A stretch of DNA of 56,826 nt from Ardenticatenaceae bacterium (GCA_030065875.1 JASJCR010000029.1:1-56826); one strand, 5' to 3'. Positions 16,454-25,684 are shown, counted from the stretch's first letter. Made by a program: numbers and translations. Notes: generated from the letters alone by a model not told the origin.

Positions 16454-17263
16454 CTATGGGCGCTCAAATACGTGGTGGCGAATTAAAGATTGGTTGGCAA
16501 GCTGCTGCACAAAGGTAAACCCCGGTTGTTCATCGAGAAAAACAGGCTCGTTCACGTTTGGCCAGGCCGCAAAATTGGCAAAGGTGCTGGCGGCCGAACT
16601 GTATAGAAGACCATCGCGCAGCGTGTGCAGCGGCATGTGGATGTGGCCGTGAAAAACTCCCCGAATCGGCCGCCGGCCGCCGATTAAAACGTCGTGCAGT
16701 TTTGAGCCGTCAATCAGCAGCATATTTTTATCAAACCAGGGTGAATTGAGCGGAAAGGCCGGGAAGTGAACAAATATGGTCAGCGGCGCTTCTCCATCTT
16801 CACTCACTTTCTCACGCAGCAAATCCAGCTGAGGATCCCCCAACCACCCCTGCGGGTCGAGTTCATCCGCCGCCCGGCCGTCTAACACCATAAATTCACA
16901 CCCTTTTACCCAAAAGGTGTAGATGTGTCGTTCCGGATCCTCCCCAAGCGGCTCATGAGGTCCATGGGGTAAAAACCGCTTGATATCTCGAGCGGTATCG
17001 TGATTACCAACGGCAAAATAAAGGGGAATATCGAGTTCGCCCAATAACTCGGCCGCAATTTGATATGAAACCGGATCGGGATCGGTGACCACATCACCGG
17101 TATGGATCACAAAATCCGGCCGGTGTGTAAACGTGCGAATCAACTCAACCGCTCTTTTTGCAGCGGGCCATGATTGGTATCCGTGCAGCTGGTAATCCCT
17201 GGTAGGACCAATATGCGTATCACTCATGTGAATAAAGTAAACGGGTTCCTTTTGCGCTTGCAT
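16454..17263 (-). CDS. Calcineurin-like metallophosphoesterase
   Basis: A 269-residue metallophosphatase with the full motif set: SDTHIG near residue 14, HTGDVV near residue 54, GNHD near residue 85, FVHFPAFPLN near residue 165 and FHGHIHMPLH near residue 205. These bind two metal ions. Family members hydrolyse phosphodiesters or phosphomonoesters, including nucleotides and UDP-sugars; the substrate here cannot be told. It is the first gene of a two-gene unit with the GT39-like protein, which suggests a link to envelope glycosylation, by context only. Confidence 0.85.
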   Translation of the reverse strand: MQAQKEPVYFIHMSDTHIGPTRDYQLHGYQSWPAAKRAVELIRTFTHRPDFVIHTGDVVTDPDPVSYQIAAELLGELDIPLYFAVGNHDTARDIKRFLPHGPHEPLGEDPERHIYTFWVKGCEFMVLDGRAADELDPQGWLGDPQLDLLREKVSEDGEAPLTIFVHFPAFPLNSPWFDKNMLLIDGSKLHDVLIGGRRPIRGVFHGHIHMPLHTLRDGLLYSSAASTFANFAAWPNVNEPVFLDEQPGFTFVQQLANQSLIRHHVFERP

Positions 17264-17438
17264 GGCCTAGATTATAACCCACATAGAACGCTTGCGTCGC
17301 ACCTTTCCACCTGTTAAACTTTCAACAGAATAGGGTTGGTCTGGGGTCACCTTCAACATAAGCCTTTGCTCTGTAAATTTAAGCGCTCGGGGCAACTGAG
17401 GCTCTTGAATTTCGGTCTACTGGTCAATCAGTGAAAAC

Positions 17439-18485
17439 ATGATACGTTCATTTACTCTTCGCGATATCGCCCTTGTTCACCGCCTTAGTGAGCAGGGTTA
17501 TGTATTTCACACAAGATCCGCTATGACTCAGGATCTTCGGCCGTTGCGAGAAGCACTGGTCCATATGATGGTGGGGGGACAATATCCAACCTTTGTATGG
17601 AAAGCGGAAAGTGGAAAAGCGGTTGGTTTTGCCCAACTGCGTCACGGTGCTGATGAAACTCACGCTTACATTTTGTGTTTAGGCTCCCACAGTTACGATT
17701 CAGCAAAAGACGGCAAAGACCAAAAGGAAACCGACACGCAGCTCCTCTGGCTCCAGTTTTTGGAAGAACTGATTGAAATTTCAGGATATGAAGGGGTTCA
17801 TAACTTGATTGCCGAAGTAGATGAATCAGGTGATGAGCTGCCGATCTTGCGTCAGGTTGGGTTTGCTGTTTACACCCGGCAAGATGTTTGGGAATTTAAA
17901 AACGGTTTAACTTCGGGCAAACCCGCGGTTGAGCTCGCAAAAGCTGCTAGTGTGGACGAGTGGGACATCAACCTACTATACGCAAATATTGTCCCTCGTT
18001 TAATTCAGCTGGTCGAACCATCCCCAAGTGAATCCCATCTTGATGATATCTGGATCGTGCGCGAAAAAGATGAACTGCTGGCCTTTTTAACCTTTACCGA
18101 TGGATCAAACGGCACGTGGCTGCGCCTATTTGTCCATCCCAACGGTCAAACACGCGGTCAGGAGATTTTGGAAGCGGCGATCGCTTTAAAACCACCTACC
18201 GCGGACCATCCTCTTTACTGTTGCGTCAGGCGCTATCAAAGCTGGGTGAACAGCGCCCTCGAAAAAGTGGGCTTTAATCTGGTCAGCAGCCAGGCGATGA
18301 TGGTGAGGCATACGGTACAGCATACAAAGAAACTCGTGCCGGAATTGTCGGAAGACATGAAGAAAAAAGTGGTGGCCGCCAGGCGGAATATAATTTCCAA
18401 TCCCTCGGATTCAGGCGGCCGCCCATCAATTTTGGTTGATGAATTTGGACAAGCTCATGATTTAAGAGAGTCAGAAAAAAAGTAG
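17439..18485 (+). CDS. GNAT-like acetyltransferase, probably two-domain
   Basis: A 348-residue protein whose N-terminal half (residues 1-155) resembles a GNAT fold: RDIALVHRL at the start, VGFAQLRHG as the beta4 strand, and a following helix. The C-terminal half (about 170-300) shows a second, weaker GNAT-like pattern (LLAFLTFTDG, LRLFVHPNGQ). The acetyl-CoA R/QxxGxG/A loop is not clear in either half. It lies 62 nt before the R3H-AAA gene. Substrate unknown. Confidence 0.6.
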   Translation: MIRSFTLRDIALVHRLSEQGYVFHTRSAMTQDLRPLREALVHMMVGGQYPTFVWKAESGKAVGFAQLRHGADETHAYILCLGSHSYDSAKDGKDQKETDTQLLWLQFLEELIEISGYEGVHNLIAEVDESGDELPILRQVGFAVYTRQDVWEFKNGLTSGKPAVELAKAASVDEWDINLLYANIVPRLIQLVEPSPSESHLDDIWIVREKDELLAFLTFTDGSNGTWLRLFVHPNGQTRGQEILEAAIALKPPTADHPLYCCVRRYQSWVNSALEKVGFNLVSSQAMMVRHTVQHTKKLVPELSEDMKKKVVAARRNIISNPSDSGGRPSILVDEFGQAHDLRESEKK

Positions 18486-18547
18486 CTTTTTACGCATAAT
18501 AGAAACGGGAAACGGACTTTACGAAACCTTATTTTGGAGAATTGGAA

Positions 18548-20284
18548 TTGGAATCTGAAACGTTAGAGCAAAATCAAAAAAACGAACAAAAGATATCCCG
18601 TAAACCACTAATTGATACCCAAGCTAAAGAGGAGTTAAACGCCCTCTTAGATCTTTTACCCGAAGCAATTCGGCAGCAAATTAATAAACAAGAAAGAGAT
18701 ATTGAGCTCCTGGAAGTCGTGATGGATTTGGGACGACGGCCGTCAGCCCGCTTTGTTGACGGAGAAGTCATTCTACGCGATCAGGAAATTACCCAGGATG
18801 AAATCGATTTTGTGGTCAACAATATCGGGAAATTCGACGATGATAATCGGGCGGGAATCGCCCGTACCCTCCATCGGATTTCCGCCCTGCGCAATCGCCG
18901 TGGGGATATTGTAGGATTAACCTGTCGCGTCGGGCGAGCGGTTTACGGCACGAGCGACATCATCAGCGATATTATCGAAGACGGCAAAAGTTTACTGCTC
19001 CTGGGTCGCCCCGGGGTGGGTAAAACCACGATGCTGCGCGAAGTGGCTCGCATCCTGGCCGAAAATAAACGCGTGGTGGTGGTTGACACCTCCAATGAAA
19101 TCGGTGGGGATGGGGATATCCCCCACCGGGCGGTCGGCCGGGCACGGCGCATGCAGGTGCCCAAACCGGCCTTTCAGCACGAAACGATGATCGAGGCGGT
19201 TGAAAACCACAACCCGGAAGTGATTGTCATCGATGAGATCGGCCGGGAAGCGGAAGCATTGGCCTCGCGAACGATCAACGAGCGAGGAGTTCAGCTCGTG
19301 GGTACCGCCCACGGCAATACCCTCGACAATCTCTTACTCAACCCCACATTATCAGATTTGGTCGGCGGGATCGAAAGCGTCACCCTCTCCGATGATGAAG
19401 CGCGGCGACGCGGAACCCAAAAAACCGTTCTCGAACGTCGCGCACCACCCACATTTGATATCGTGGTCGAAATCCTCGACCGGGATCGGGTCATCGTCCA
19501 TCGCGACGTCACCAAAGCGGTTGATGGCATGCTGTACGGCAAACCGGAGCCGGTTCAGCTTCGCCATTGGGATGAGACGGATGAGCTCGTTGTCGAGCTG
19601 CAAGAAGTGACCGAACTTCCGGCCGCTCTGAGTGGCCGACGCGGGGGACGGCAGGGAGTAGGTGGTTCACGACTTGTCCGCGAAGTCCGCGGACGGCCGG
19701 ATGGCCAGCGTGAAGGCACCGTCCAACCCCGACGCAAAATTAACGGCAGCACAACCGCCAAACCGCATCATCGGCCGCTCAATATTGTGACCATTGATGA
19801 AGAAAATGGAGAGCCGAAAAAGCCGCTGCGCATCTTTTCCTACGGAGTTGATCGCAGTCGCATTTATCGGGCGGCCGGCCACCTGGGGCTCAACGTGGTG
19901 CTGGTCGAGGACGTCAAAGATGCAGACGTGCTGGTCACCCTAAAGAGCTACTATCGTCGGCGACGACGGCTGATCAGCGATGCGGAAATTTATCGGGTAC
20001 CGGTGTATATATTACGGGCTAATTCGATTCACCAAATTGAAAACTTTCTGGCCGAAGCAGCGGGTATGGAGGTTTCCCCGCCCGACCCTTTTGATAAAGC
20101 GCTCGTCGAAGCCAACGAGGCAATTCGACGAGTGCAGGCTGGAGAGAACAGCGTCAATTTGCGACCGGCTCATCGGGATATTCGCCGCCATCAACATGAC
20201 ATGGCTCGCGAGGCGGAACTGATTTCCCAAAGCTTTGGGCAAGAACCCAGCCGGTATGTCCGAATATACGGCCCCAACGCCTAG
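18548..20284 (+). CDS. R3H and AAA domain single-stranded nucleic acid-binding ATPase
   Basis: A protein of about 578 residues related to the SpoIIIAA/Ycf45 family. The ATPase has Walker A GRPGVGKTT near residue 153 and Walker B VIVIDEIGRE, and belongs to the RecA-like secretion-ATPase group. A variable basic linker (about 350-410) is followed by a C-terminal R3H domain with RRHQH, which binds single-stranded nucleic acid. Start codons are TTG: 18542 and 18548 are both possible, and GGAG at 18536-18539 has better spacing (8 nt) to 18548. A strong bidirectional terminator follows. The cellular role is not established. Confidence 0.82.
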   Translation: MESETLEQNQKNEQKISRKPLIDTQAKEELNALLDLLPEAIRQQINKQERDIELLEVVMDLGRRPSARFVDGEVILRDQEITQDEIDFVVNNIGKFDDDNRAGIARTLHRISALRNRRGDIVGLTCRVGRAVYGTSDIISDIIEDGKSLLLLGRPGVGKTTMLREVARILAENKRVVVVDTSNEIGGDGDIPHRAVGRARRMQVPKPAFQHETMIEAVENHNPEVIVIDEIGREAEALASRTINERGVQLVGTAHGNTLDNLLLNPTLSDLVGGIESVTLSDDEARRRGTQKTVLERRAPPTFDIVVEILDRDRVIVHRDVTKAVDGMLYGKPEPVQLRHWDETDELVVELQEVTELPAALSGRRGGRQGVGGSRLVREVRGRPDGQREGTVQPRRKINGSTTAKPHHRPLNIVTIDEENGEPKKPLRIFSYGVDRSRIYRAAGHLGLNVVLVEDVKDADVLVTLKSYYRRRRRLISDAEIYRVPVYILRANSIHQIENFLAEAAGMEVSPPDPFDKALVEANEAIRRVQAGENSVNLRPAHRDIRRHQHDMAREAELISQSFGQEPSRYVRIYGPNA

Positions 20285-20285
20285 A

Positions 20286-20329
20286 AAAAAAGCTCGTGGA
20301 CCTCAAGCAAGAGGTCCACGAGCTTTTTT
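20286..20329. terminator. Bidirectional intrinsic terminator
   Basis: A 19-bp perfect stem (20286-20304 with 20311-20329) with A-run and T-run on the two flanks, between the convergent R3H-AAA and histidine kinase genes. It can serve both strands. Confidence 0.92.
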
Positions 20330-20348
20330 GATGACGGAAACGATTAGA

Positions 20349-21407
20349 TTAATAAATATCCTCATCCAGAGGGATCGAAAACTCAACTCGAGTACCCTGG
20401 CCGATGCGGCTGTCAAAATCGAGTTTGCCGTTTAACATTTCCAAACGCTCTTTTAAGGCCGGCAGGCCGATTGTTTTGCGTTTTTCGGCATCGTCAAATA
20501 CCTCTTCAACGTTAAATCCCTGGCCATCGTCTTCGACCACGACGAGAACCTGAGCGGGTGAAATATCGAGCTGAAAGCTAATGCTCGACGCCTGCCCGTG
20601 CATGCGAGCGTTGTTCACCAACTCCTGCACCGCCCGGAATATCGTCACCTCAATGTGGCTTTCCAGACGCCGCTCAACTCCCGTAACGCTCATATTAAGC
20701 GGGATCCCGGTTTTATCCTTAAACGAATTAGAGTACGAGCGCAGTGTCGGAACCACGCCCAAATCGTCAAGCATCATCGGCCGCAAATCAAAAATAAAAT
20801 CCTTGACCTTGGTAAAAGTAGACGTGGCGTCCCCCTTCAAAGTATGCAGCTCTTGTCGAGCGCGATCCGGATCGGTGTCAAAGAGGCGCTCACAGATCTC
20901 AGCCTGCAAGATGAAGTTACTCAACGATGAAGCTGGCCCGTCGTGCATTTGTCGAACCAAGCTCCGGCGGGTAATTTCTTCCGATTGGATGACCCGTACA
21001 ACACCGGTTCGATCGATGCCCATACCGGCGACCTCGCCAGGTTGGACCAGATCACCAGCCCCGGAGTATTGTAAGAGATTAAATTGCAGATCGGCCAATC
21101 TTTCGAGATTGCGCTGATCGCTCTGCAGCTTTTCCAACTGCCCTCGCATTGTAAACAGACGCTGCTGAATATTGACCAGATCTGAGTAGCCCGAGCGTAT
21201 ATCTTCGCGGGGAACCGTATCAAGCTGCAGCTGTTTGACATGGGACATCGCCTGAGCGTTTCGCTGAGTTAACCGCTCAACTTCTGCCATACTCTGGTTA
21301 ATGAGAACGCCAATTTCACGCAGTTCCGCTTGAGATTGTTCGTAACTGCCTTGAAGCTCGTTTATAAAATCCTCAAAAGAAACAGGGGTTTGATCCATAA
21401 TCACCAT
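20349..21407 (-). CDS. Cytoplasmic sensor histidine kinase, DegS/NarL-partner type
   Basis: A 352-residue kinase without membrane segments. An N-terminal coiled coil (about residues 15-110) precedes the HisKA_3 box VRQMHDGPASSL with His155 as the phosphoacceptor, then the HATPase domain with ELVNNARMHG (N box) and VVEDDGQGF (G1 box). The coiled-coil sensor resembles B. subtilis DegS, so a soluble cytosolic signal is likely. Its partner regulator is the next gene upstream on the same strand; a terminator-like hairpin lies between them. ATG 21407 or ATG 21398 could be the start. Confidence 0.88.
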   Translation of the reverse strand: MVIMDQTPVSFEDFINELQGSYEQSQAELREIGVLINQSMAEVERLTQRNAQAMSHVKQLQLDTVPREDIRSGYSDLVNIQQRLFTMRGQLEKLQSDQRNLERLADLQFNLLQYSGAGDLVQPGEVAGMGIDRTGVVRVIQSEEITRRSLVRQMHDGPASSLSNFILQAEICERLFDTDPDRARQELHTLKGDATSTFTKVKDFIFDLRPMMLDDLGVVPTLRSYSNSFKDKTGIPLNMSVTGVERRLESHIEVTIFRAVQELVNNARMHGQASSISFQLDISPAQVLVVVEDDGQGFNVEEVFDDAEKRKTIGLPALKERLEMLNGKLDFDSRIGQGTRVEFSIPLDEDIY

Positions 21408-21423
21408 GCCTCAAAAATAATAA

Positions 21424-21447
21424 AGGTCGAGTAAGTTTACCCGACCT
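21424..21447 (-). terminator. Terminator-like hairpin between regulator and kinase genes
   Basis: A near-perfect 24-bp dyad (AGGTCGGGTAAA/TTTACTCGACCT-like arms) followed on the minus strand by a T-rich tract. It lies in the 75-nt gap and could lower kinase expression relative to the regulator. Confidence 0.65.
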
Positions 21448-21482
21448 GGTCAAAAAATGCCCACTACTTTTTGGCTATTGAT

Positions 21483-22178
21483 TTAAGGCGAAGCGGTCGC
21501 TTCCAGGCGAACCCAGCCGCGGCGCAAAGCATAAACGGCGGCCTGTGTGCGATCGTCAACTCGTAACTTGCGCAGGATAGCGGTCATGTGATTTTTGACC
21601 GTCTGGTGGGAAATACCCAGCTTATGGGCAATTTCTTTATTGCTCAAGCCCCGGGTCACGTGTTCAAGAATTTCCATTTCACGTGGTGAAAGGGGGACAA
21701 ACATTTCATCCGCATCGTCAATTGGAACACCAGCCATGCGGCCGACTTTCTCTTCAACCCAGTAGACAACCTCTTCATGGGTCATTGATTTCTCACCCAC
21801 AACATACAGGTTATTCATCACTGAATGAATCGTTTTGACCAGAGATTCCGGGGTCACGTCTTTTGGGCAATATGCCGAAGCCCCTGCCCGTAAAGCGTGA
21901 AAGACCTGCTCTGCATCGTCGTATCCGGTTAAAACAACAACTTTGGTTTCAGGCATAACCGCTTTAACCTTGCGGGTAACCTGCAATCCATTGATGGTTG
22001 GCAAATTGATGTCCATCAAAATAACGTCTGGAGTTAAATCGTAAGCCATTTCAACGGCAACCTCACCGTCAGCGGCTTGCCCAACAACTTCAATTTGGGG
22101 ATCAGTCTCAACAACATCACGAATCCCCTGACGAAATACAGGATGGTCGTCGACGATGAGAACGCGTACCTTATTCAT
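21483..22178 (-). CDS. LuxR/NarL-family response regulator, DegU-like
   Basis: A 231-residue two-domain regulator. The receiver domain has DD at residues 10-11, the phosphoacceptor Asp56 in ILMDINLP and Lys in YCPKD; the C-terminal LuxR helix-turn-helix is LSPREMEILEHVTRG followed by SNKEIAHKLGISHQTVKNH. It should bind DNA as a phosphorylated dimer. AAAGGAGAT precedes the ATG. It forms a pair with the downstream kinase. The upstream intergenic region contains a palindrome and four spaced AGTAC sites that are candidate binding sites, possibly autoregulatory. Confidence 0.93.
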   Translation of the reverse strand: MNKVRVLIVDDHPVFRQGIRDVVETDPQIEVVGQAADGEVAVEMAYDLTPDVILMDINLPTINGLQVTRKVKAVMPETKVVVLTGYDDAEQVFHALRAGASAYCPKDVTPESLVKTIHSVMNNLYVVGEKSMTHEEVVYWVEEKVGRMAGVPIDDADEMFVPLSPREMEILEHVTRGLSNKEIAHKLGISHQTVKNHMTAILRKLRVDDRTQAAVYALRRGWVRLEATASP

Positions 22179-22287
22179 GGTATCTCCTTTGCGTAAAATC
22201 GATCTGATTTAAACGCGGCCGAATTCAACTTTGGCTTTTATTCGGAAAGTAACTTAAAAAAATTTCAAAGGTGGAAACAAGTGACAA

Positions 22288-22302
22288 TATGACATTATGT
22301 CA
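22288..22302. promoter_or_regulatory. 15-bp palindrome, candidate operator
   Basis: ATGACATTATGTCAT is a perfect dyad about a central T, 110 bp upstream of the response regulator start. Confidence 0.5.
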
Positions 22303-22309
22303 TCTTCTG

Positions 22310-22396
22310 TAGTACCGTGAGCGCAGTATAGCATGAACATAGTACCCCTGACAATAAAGTTGGGACTATAGTACTGCGAATTTGGACCAAAGTACT
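22310..22396. promoter_or_regulatory. Four spaced AGTAC sites, candidate regulator-binding array
   Basis: AGTAC occurs at 22311, 22341, 22370 and 22391; three copies are preceded by T (TAGTAC) and two are the palindrome AGTACT. The spacings of 30, 29 and 21 bp are close to whole helical turns. The array lies between the divergent response regulator and zinc-ribbon genes. Confidence 0.45.
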
Positions 22397-22418
22397 ATGC
22401 CCCTATTTAATATTTCGT

Positions 22419-22438
22419 CTGTTATGTTAAAATAACAG
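22419..22438. promoter_or_regulatory. Inverted repeat CTGTTAT-N6-ATAACAG
   Basis: A perfect 7-bp inverted repeat with a 6-bp AT-rich centre, 40 bp before the zinc-ribbon gene. It may be an operator or a weak hairpin. Confidence 0.4.
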
Positions 22439-22478
22439 GCGTTATGGTAAATTGCCCTATTTGGAGACTCCCCTTTTA

Positions 22479-23183
22479 ATGAGCTATTTGTATCAATTAA
22501 TAAAGCTGCAAAACCTTGATCACACCATTGCCGAAGATAAAAACAAGCTCGGAAAAATTTTGCACGCGAAGCAAGATCCATCCGAATTGGTTGAACTTCG
22601 CAATGCGGTTGATACATTACGCCAAAAAATCCAGAAGCTCAAAACCCGTCTGAAAGATGAAGAACTCGAATTGGGGTCTGTAAGCGATAAACTCAACCAA
22701 AATCAGCAAAAAATGTACTCGGGCAAAGTCAAAAACCCCAAAACCCTGCAAGATCTTGAGTTAGAAAGTGAATCCCTCGGCCGGCGCCAAACCGTCCTCG
22801 AAGATCAGATGTTGGAAACGATGACGGTGCTGGAAACCGATGAACTGCAATATGATGAGCAGCACGCTGCATTAACCGCCCAGGAAGAAGCGTGGCGACA
22901 AACTCATGCTGACCTTGAAAATCAACAGCGTGATGTTGCCCTGCGCCTTAATGAATACCTCAGTGAAAGAACAAAACAGACCGCCAAAATTGAGGCGAAT
23001 CTACTCAAAGAATATGAGCATTTGCTCAAGTCAAAAAAAGGATTGGCCGTTTGCCCAGTGAGTTACGAAATGTGTCAGGGGTGCCGCGTGACCGTCAATA
23101 ACGCCGTTATTCGAGCCATTGATCATGGGGAAATCGTCAATTGTCCCAACTGCCAACGCATTCTTTATTTGCCGCATCCATAG
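22479..23183 (+). CDS. Coiled-coil zinc-ribbon protein (C4-type)
   Basis: A 234-residue protein with a long antiparallel coiled coil (about residues 10-175) and a C-terminal C4 zinc ribbon: CxxC (CQGC) near residue 200 and CPNC near residue 225. This is the layout of the HP0958/CT398 family, whose members act as adaptors for RNA or protein assemblies; the function here is not known. ATG 22479 is chosen because it begins the conserved LYQLIKLQNLD core; a TTG at 22452 would add nine residues that look untranslated. Confidence 0.82.
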   Translation: MSYLYQLIKLQNLDHTIAEDKNKLGKILHAKQDPSELVELRNAVDTLRQKIQKLKTRLKDEELELGSVSDKLNQNQQKMYSGKVKNPKTLQDLELESESLGRRQTVLEDQMLETMTVLETDELQYDEQHAALTAQEEAWRQTHADLENQQRDVALRLNEYLSERTKQTAKIEANLLKEYEHLLKSKKGLAVCPVSYEMCQGCRVTVNNAVIRAIDHGEIVNCPNCQRILYLPHP

Positions 23184-23197
23184 GCGAATCAAAGTGC

Positions 23198-23288
23198 AAA
23201 ATTTCTAAACAAGATTTCGCGAATTTCACAAATTTTCCCACTCTAAAATGAAAATCCATTAAATTCGGGTCATCCTGATTTTAAACTT
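23198..23288. repeat. Dispersed intergenic repeat, copy 1
   Basis: Shares about 90 bp, at roughly 85 percent identity by eye, with 25998-26085. Both contain AAACAAGATTTCGCGAATTT and end in GTCATCCTGATTTTAAA. Confidence 0.8.
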
Positions 23289-23446
23289 TTAAGTGGGACG
23301 CGCTTAAATGTTCACAAAGCCCTTTAAACCCCCTGCCATGGCCCCAACTGTTGCTTATTTATCACAGCTATAAGCAAACAGGGGTAGGGAACATTGGGAA
23401 AATTGACTATAATTTAGGTAATTAATTCTTAAAACCGGATGATTGT

Positions 23447-24541
23447 ATGCAACGTACCCTTCGTTATTTAATTCCCTCCATTTTGATTTTGACCCTTTTC
23501 GGAGTCCGCTCGGCCGCAGCCGCCAATATCAAATGCCTTCCCCTGGCCGGGCAATATATCTGCTCTATCCTGCCGCAGCCCAAACCACGCTTTGCTCCCC
23601 CGGAAGCGATTCAAGATAACTTTATCATGGATACGAGCTATGTTCGGCTGGCCGATTATGCCGATATCTACACCGAACCAACGCGCAGCAGCTCAATCAT
23701 TCGCAATGCCGGTGACGGATATCTCTTTTCGTCAGTAGCCGGCAAATTTCGCAACGATGCCGGTGAATTGTGGATTATGATCAATCCAGGAGAATGGGTG
23801 CACGTGGACGATACCACGGTAGAGACAAAAGCGACCGAATTTCGGGGAATCAGGGTATTAGAAAACCCGGTCCGGCCGTTTGGCTGGGTGGTTTCTCGTA
23901 ACTTTGTACCCAGCAGTGAACCTGGCGGTGAAGAAGATCCGCAGTTTGCCGAAATGCTTCGCTATGATTTTGTCGAAATATATGATGCCGTGGAAGACAA
24001 AGAAGGTTGGCTATGGTACTCAATGGGAGACGGGCGCTGGGTTAAACAAACTCATCTGAGCATCGTTGAGCGCGATCCGCGTCCGGCCGAAGTCGGAGAA
24101 GATGAATTTTGGGTCGAAGTCGACCTATACGAACAAACCCTGGCCGCCTACGAAGGGGATAACATGGTTTTTGCCACGCTGATTTCCAGCGGCCTAAACC
24201 GTTGGCCAACGTATGAAGGCATTTTCCAGGTTGAACAGCGATTCAGGGCAGCCAAGATGTCTGGAGCCGAAGGCCGTGTCGATTACTATTACGTCGAGGA
24301 TGTTCCCCACACCATGTATTTTGACATGGTCAATCAAATCGCCCTGCACGGTGCTTATTGGCACGATCGCTTTGGGTATAAACACAGCCACGGGTGCGTC
24401 AACATGCCCCCCCAGGATTCAGAATGGGTCTATCAGTGGTCGGCTGAAGCGGAAAACGATTTGTGGGTTTGGGTACACACCTCAGATCCCCAACATTACT
24501 TCACCCGCTACGATCAGGAAGAGAGTTTTGCCGGCCCATAA
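23447..24541 (+). CDS. Secreted L,D-transpeptidase (YkuD)
   Basis: A 364-residue exported enzyme. The signal peptide spans residues about 1-26, ending near RSAAAA. Two SH3-like segments (about 50-110 and 125-205) probably bind the cell wall. The YkuD catalytic domain is C-terminal, with LHGAYWHDRFG and SHGCVN; Cys317 is the nucleophile. It should form 3-3 peptidoglycan cross-links or attach proteins to peptides. Together with the two FemAB proteins at 33.5-35.7 kb it suggests active peptidoglycan tailoring. TATAAT-like sequence occurs at 23408 but no good -35 box. Confidence 0.9.
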   Translation: MQRTLRYLIPSILILTLFGVRSAAAANIKCLPLAGQYICSILPQPKPRFAPPEAIQDNFIMDTSYVRLADYADIYTEPTRSSSIIRNAGDGYLFSSVAGKFRNDAGELWIMINPGEWVHVDDTTVETKATEFRGIRVLENPVRPFGWVVSRNFVPSSEPGGEEDPQFAEMLRYDFVEIYDAVEDKEGWLWYSMGDGRWVKQTHLSIVERDPRPAEVGEDEFWVEVDLYEQTLAAYEGDNMVFATLISSGLNRWPTYEGIFQVEQRFRAAKMSGAEGRVDYYYVEDVPHTMYFDMVNQIALHGAYWHDRFGYKHSHGCVNMPPQDSEWVYQWSAEAENDLWVWVHTSDPQHYFTRYDQEESFAGP

Positions 24542-24561
24542 GCTAATGTTAGTGAAGCAAT

Positions 24562-25185
24562 TTATGATTCCAGGTGATTGTAAATTGCTCTGACCCACCG
24601 GGCGTACGCCTGAAACAGCATGGCACTTTGCCCATTGTGCAACCCTTCAGCAAAATGACGGCCGATTCGCCGCAGTTGAAATGAAATTCGGCTGCTTGCC
24701 GGTATCTGAAAAGCGAGCTCATCCATCACCCAATAAAGACGCTCGCGAACGTCCCCAGGCAGCCGTGCCGGCAGCCGCTGCTGGAGTTCCCCCCAACTGT
24801 TGTATAAAATTTCTTTGGTCAGCGAAATTTCGTCCAAATAAGGCTCTTGATCCACATCGTGGGGAACCGGCAGTTTTTCGTTTCGCCACTCTTCAACCTG
24901 ACGATACGACTTTTGAGTGAGTAAATAAACTTTTGCGTTCCCCATGCGGTTCAGACGATAATCGATACACCCCGCTCCGCACAGCGCATCAAGATCGCTG
25001 AGCCGCTCAATTCGCAAGCTGGATTCCCCATAAACGTATAAAACATAATCCATTGGACCGGCCGGAATAGGCACTAAAACAGGCCCGATTTTGCGCTGCA
25101 GACCAAAATTTACCAGCTGAACGAGCAAACCCTTTTGCTCGACAGTCAGCTGATCCAACGCCAAGGTCTTGCGAATTGTTTTCAT
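24562..25185 (-). CDS. Hypothetical protein
   Basis: A 207-residue soluble protein that I do not recognise. It is Leu/Arg-rich, mixed alpha/beta in the first 110 residues, with two cysteines close together (CGAGC near residue 72) and a helical C-terminal half. There is no signal peptide or membrane segment. It lies 14 nt upstream of the MazG-like gene's end: the MazG-like gene (25622-25200) is transcribed first and this gene follows, so they are likely cotranscribed. It converges with the L,D-transpeptidase gene. Confidence 0.7.
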   Translation of the reverse strand: MKTIRKTLALDQLTVEQKGLLVQLVNFGLQRKIGPVLVPIPAGPMDYVLYVYGESSLRIERLSDLDALCGAGCIDYRLNRMGNAKVYLLTQKSYRQVEEWRNEKLPVPHDVDQEPYLDEISLTKEILYNSWGELQQRLPARLPGDVRERLYWVMDELAFQIPASSRISFQLRRIGRHFAEGLHNGQSAMLFQAYARWVRAIYNHLES

Positions 25186-25199
25186 CCCGCTTTAACCAC

Positions 25200-25622
25200 C
25201 TATTTGAGATCGTAACCAGCCTCCTGGCGGGCCACAACCCCAGATACATCAGCAGGCTGCCAGTCGGCCGGTTTGAGCTGCTTGCCATCCGGCCGCCGAG
25301 GACCGCGCACCTTGCGCATGTTGGCTTGATGCACTTCGGCAAAAACGGCATCCGCATCAATGCCACACGCTAAAATGCCGCCGTAAGCAACATAAAGCAA
25401 ATCAGCCAATTCATGCACCAGAGCCACCATCTCTTCTCGGCCGCCGTGCCGCAAGCGGTCCCACGCCTGCTTAACCTCTACATACTCTTCATCAATTAAC
25501 GTTTCGCGTAAATCAATCAAATCTTGATTCGGCAAAGTCGGGTGCTCGGGGAAATGCACCCCAATCGCTTTGTGAAAAGCCGAGACCCGTTGGGCATTTG
25601 TTTCATTGTTCATCTCTTCCAT
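25200..25622 (-). CDS. MazG-like nucleotide pyrophosphohydrolase
   Basis: A 140-residue all-alpha NTP pyrophosphatase of the MazG/HisE-like superfamily. Metal-binding acidic residues are seen in LIDEEYVEVKQA and in HELADLLYVAYG, the ExxE and ExxD pairs of the family. The C-terminal HQANMRKV then DGK..KP..W pattern is typical of small MazG-like proteins found with phage or housekeeping functions. It probably removes non-canonical or surplus dNTPs. Substrate not determined. Confidence 0.8.
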   Translation of the reverse strand: MEEMNNETNAQRVSAFHKAIGVHFPEHPTLPNQDLIDLRETLIDEEYVEVKQAWDRLRHGGREEMVALVHELADLLYVAYGGILACGIDADAVFAEVHQANMRKVRGPRRPDGKQLKPADWQPADVSGVVARQEAGYDLK

Positions 25623-25684
25623 GCCGGTAGTGTACTAGAATTATTTTGATTTCGCAGTGTTTAGACGGTTCATTTCCTAAATAA

